In this document: positions 4,487 to 5,299 of the stretch, piece by piece
Numbering within the stretch: the first letter of the stretch is position 1
Layout: the number at the start of each line of letters is the position of its first letter
Assembly: GCA_021808205.1 (NCBI GenBank)
Contig: JAKBCD010000181.1
Coordinates: forward strand, 1-5,299
Reading direction: 5' to 3'
Source: Pseudomonadota bacterium
Lineage (GTDB): Bacteria; Pseudomonadota; Alphaproteobacteria; Acetobacterales; Acetobacteraceae
Length of the DNA: 5,299 nt
Position numbers and translations under genes: made by a program
The notes under the pieces: model-generated
Seen by the model: only the letters and a program-made list of their open reading frames with translations
Told to the model about the DNA's origin: nothing
The model's database searches: none

Positions 4487-5299
4487 ATGAAACGTCGGCA
4501 TCTGCTGGGTACCTTGGCCGCCACGGCCTTGCTGCCGGGTGCCGCGCACGCCCAGGCTGTGGTGCCCGCCGCCGGACCGATGACGCTGCTGGTGGCCGGA
4601 CCGGCTGGCGGCCAGACCAGCCGCTGGGGCAATGCTTTCGCGCTCGCGATTGCCAACGCTTTTCCCGGCACGCCGAACATTATACCCCAACCCGTTGGCG
4701 GGTTGGACGGTGTGACCGGTGCAAACCGGCTGGACGCGCTGCTGGTGCCCGATGGGCGCAGCGCCGCCATCCTCCCCGGCGCCGCCCTCATCGCCTATCT
4801 CACCGGCGATACCAGGGTGCATTTCGACCCCATACATTGGACCCCGGTTCTAGCCGGGTTTAATTCCGGCGTGCTGATGTTGCGCGCGCCCGCAGGCAGC
4901 ACGCCCACGCTGACCACGCTGCAGAAAATGTCTCCTCTGCGGATTGGCGTGGCGCAAACCCAAAGCGGTGATCTGGCCGCATTGCTGGCCCTGGCGCGGC
5001 TCGGCGTTGCCACCGCACCTGTGTTCGGCCTGCACGGGAGCGCTGAAAAAACCCGCGCCTTCATCGCTGGCACGGTGGACGCCGTGTTCATCAACGGCGA
5101 GGGGGTGCCGGAGGATCTCACCCCACTTACCGCCTCGGGCGCTGTACCCGCATTTTGCATCGGTGCACCGGGGCCTGACGGCAGCGCCAGCCCGGACCCG
5201 TTATTTCCCACCCTGAGCCTCGCCACAGCGCTTGGCCCCGCGGTCAGCCCATTGCTGGATTCCGCCTATGAGGCCGCCGCCGCCGCCGCGCGGCTGGAT
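4487..5299 (+). CDS. Secreted TctC/Bug-like solute-binding protein, N-terminal part
   Basis: The gene is open to the right window edge; 271 residues are visible. The ATG at 4487 has GGAG 10 nt upstream and starts a signal peptide: MKRRHLLGTL, a hydrophobic core and likely cleavage at AHA-Q (residues 22/23). The mature part has the layout of tripartite tricarboxylate transporter receptors (TctC/Bug family). These parts are a first beta strand plus GG-T loop (TLLVAGPAGGQTSRWG), a second ligand-loop-like segment (PVGGLDGVTGANRLDALL), then PDGRSAAILPG. The LRIGVAQTQSGD strand starts the second lobe, and AGTVDAVFING follows. The match is loose, and the classical 'PFAPGG-TD' and 'N-PGAGG' motifs are altered, so this is a divergent member or a look-alike. 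It begins 58 nt after apt and may be a separate unit. No TctA/TctB membrane partners are visible. The visible sequence ends in an alanine run (GCC repeats, 5273-5290). Confidence 0.6.
   Translation, partial: MKRRHLLGTLAATALLPGAAHAQAVVPAAGPMTLLVAGPAGGQTSRWGNAFALAIANAFPGTPNIIPQPVGGLDGVTGANRLDALLVPDGRSAAILPGAALIAYLTGDTRVHFDPIHWTPVLAGFNSGVLMLRAPAGSTPTLTTLQKMSPLRIGVAQTQSGDLAALLALARLGVATAPVFGLHGSAEKTRAFIAGTVDAVFINGEGVPEDLTPLTASGAVPAFCIGAPGPDGSASPDPLFPTLSLATALGPAVSPLLDSAYEAAAAAARLD

Noticed and set aside
4093..4791. A 232-codon minus-strand open frame opposite apt and the TctC-like gene
   Set aside because: It is antisense to two well-supported genes, with a composition typical of a shadow frame and no ribosome site or family motif.
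5273..5290. GCC repeat as a possible slippage or phase-variation tract
   Set aside because: It encodes six alanines in frame within a GC-rich gene. Trinucleotide changes would not shift the frame, and alanine runs are ordinary at this composition.

Overview
The window looks like chromosomal DNA of a GC-rich alphaproteobacterium. Acetobacteraceae or another Rhodospirillales is my best guess, from codon use, the pgsA-moaD-moaE neighbourhood and the style of the proteins. That placement is inference, not a measured phylogeny. Coding density is very high. I see no RNA genes, insertion sequences, CRISPR arrays or intrinsic terminators.

Left part (1-1164, minus strand): a molybdate/tungstate ABC uptake module. 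A periplasmic substrate-binding protein (271-1164) is followed after 2 nt by a ModB-like permease that runs off the left edge (1-268). The ATPase would be expected beyond position 1.

Divergent control region (1165-1243): a perfect 6-bp inverted repeat with a 12-bp spacer (1174-1197) has the geometry of a ModE operator (Mo-box). It overlaps a candidate -10 for the uptake genes and a candidate -35 for the rightward genes. The first rightward gene encodes a ModE-type regulator made only of the DNA-binding domain.

Central part (1244-4428, plus strand): seven closely packed genes, probably one transcript: modE-like, pgsA (phosphatidylglycerol-phosphate synthase), mobB, a small proline-rich lipoprotein of unknown function, moaD and moaE (the two subunits of molybdopterin synthase), and apt (adenine phosphoribosyltransferase). 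The gaps are 12, 6, 33, 7, 6 and 10 nt.

Right edge (4487-5299): the N-terminal 271 residues of a secreted protein resembling the TctC/Bug solute-binding family, cut by the window end.

Taken together, molybdate import, a molybdate-type regulator, the sulfur-transfer step of molybdopterin synthesis and a late cofactor-maturation protein sit on both sides of one operator. Housekeeping genes for phospholipid synthesis and purine salvage share the rightward transcript. Nothing here is clearly a new system. The points most worth checking are the operator, the sensor-less ModE, the altered metal-site region of the binding protein and the unidentified lipoprotein.
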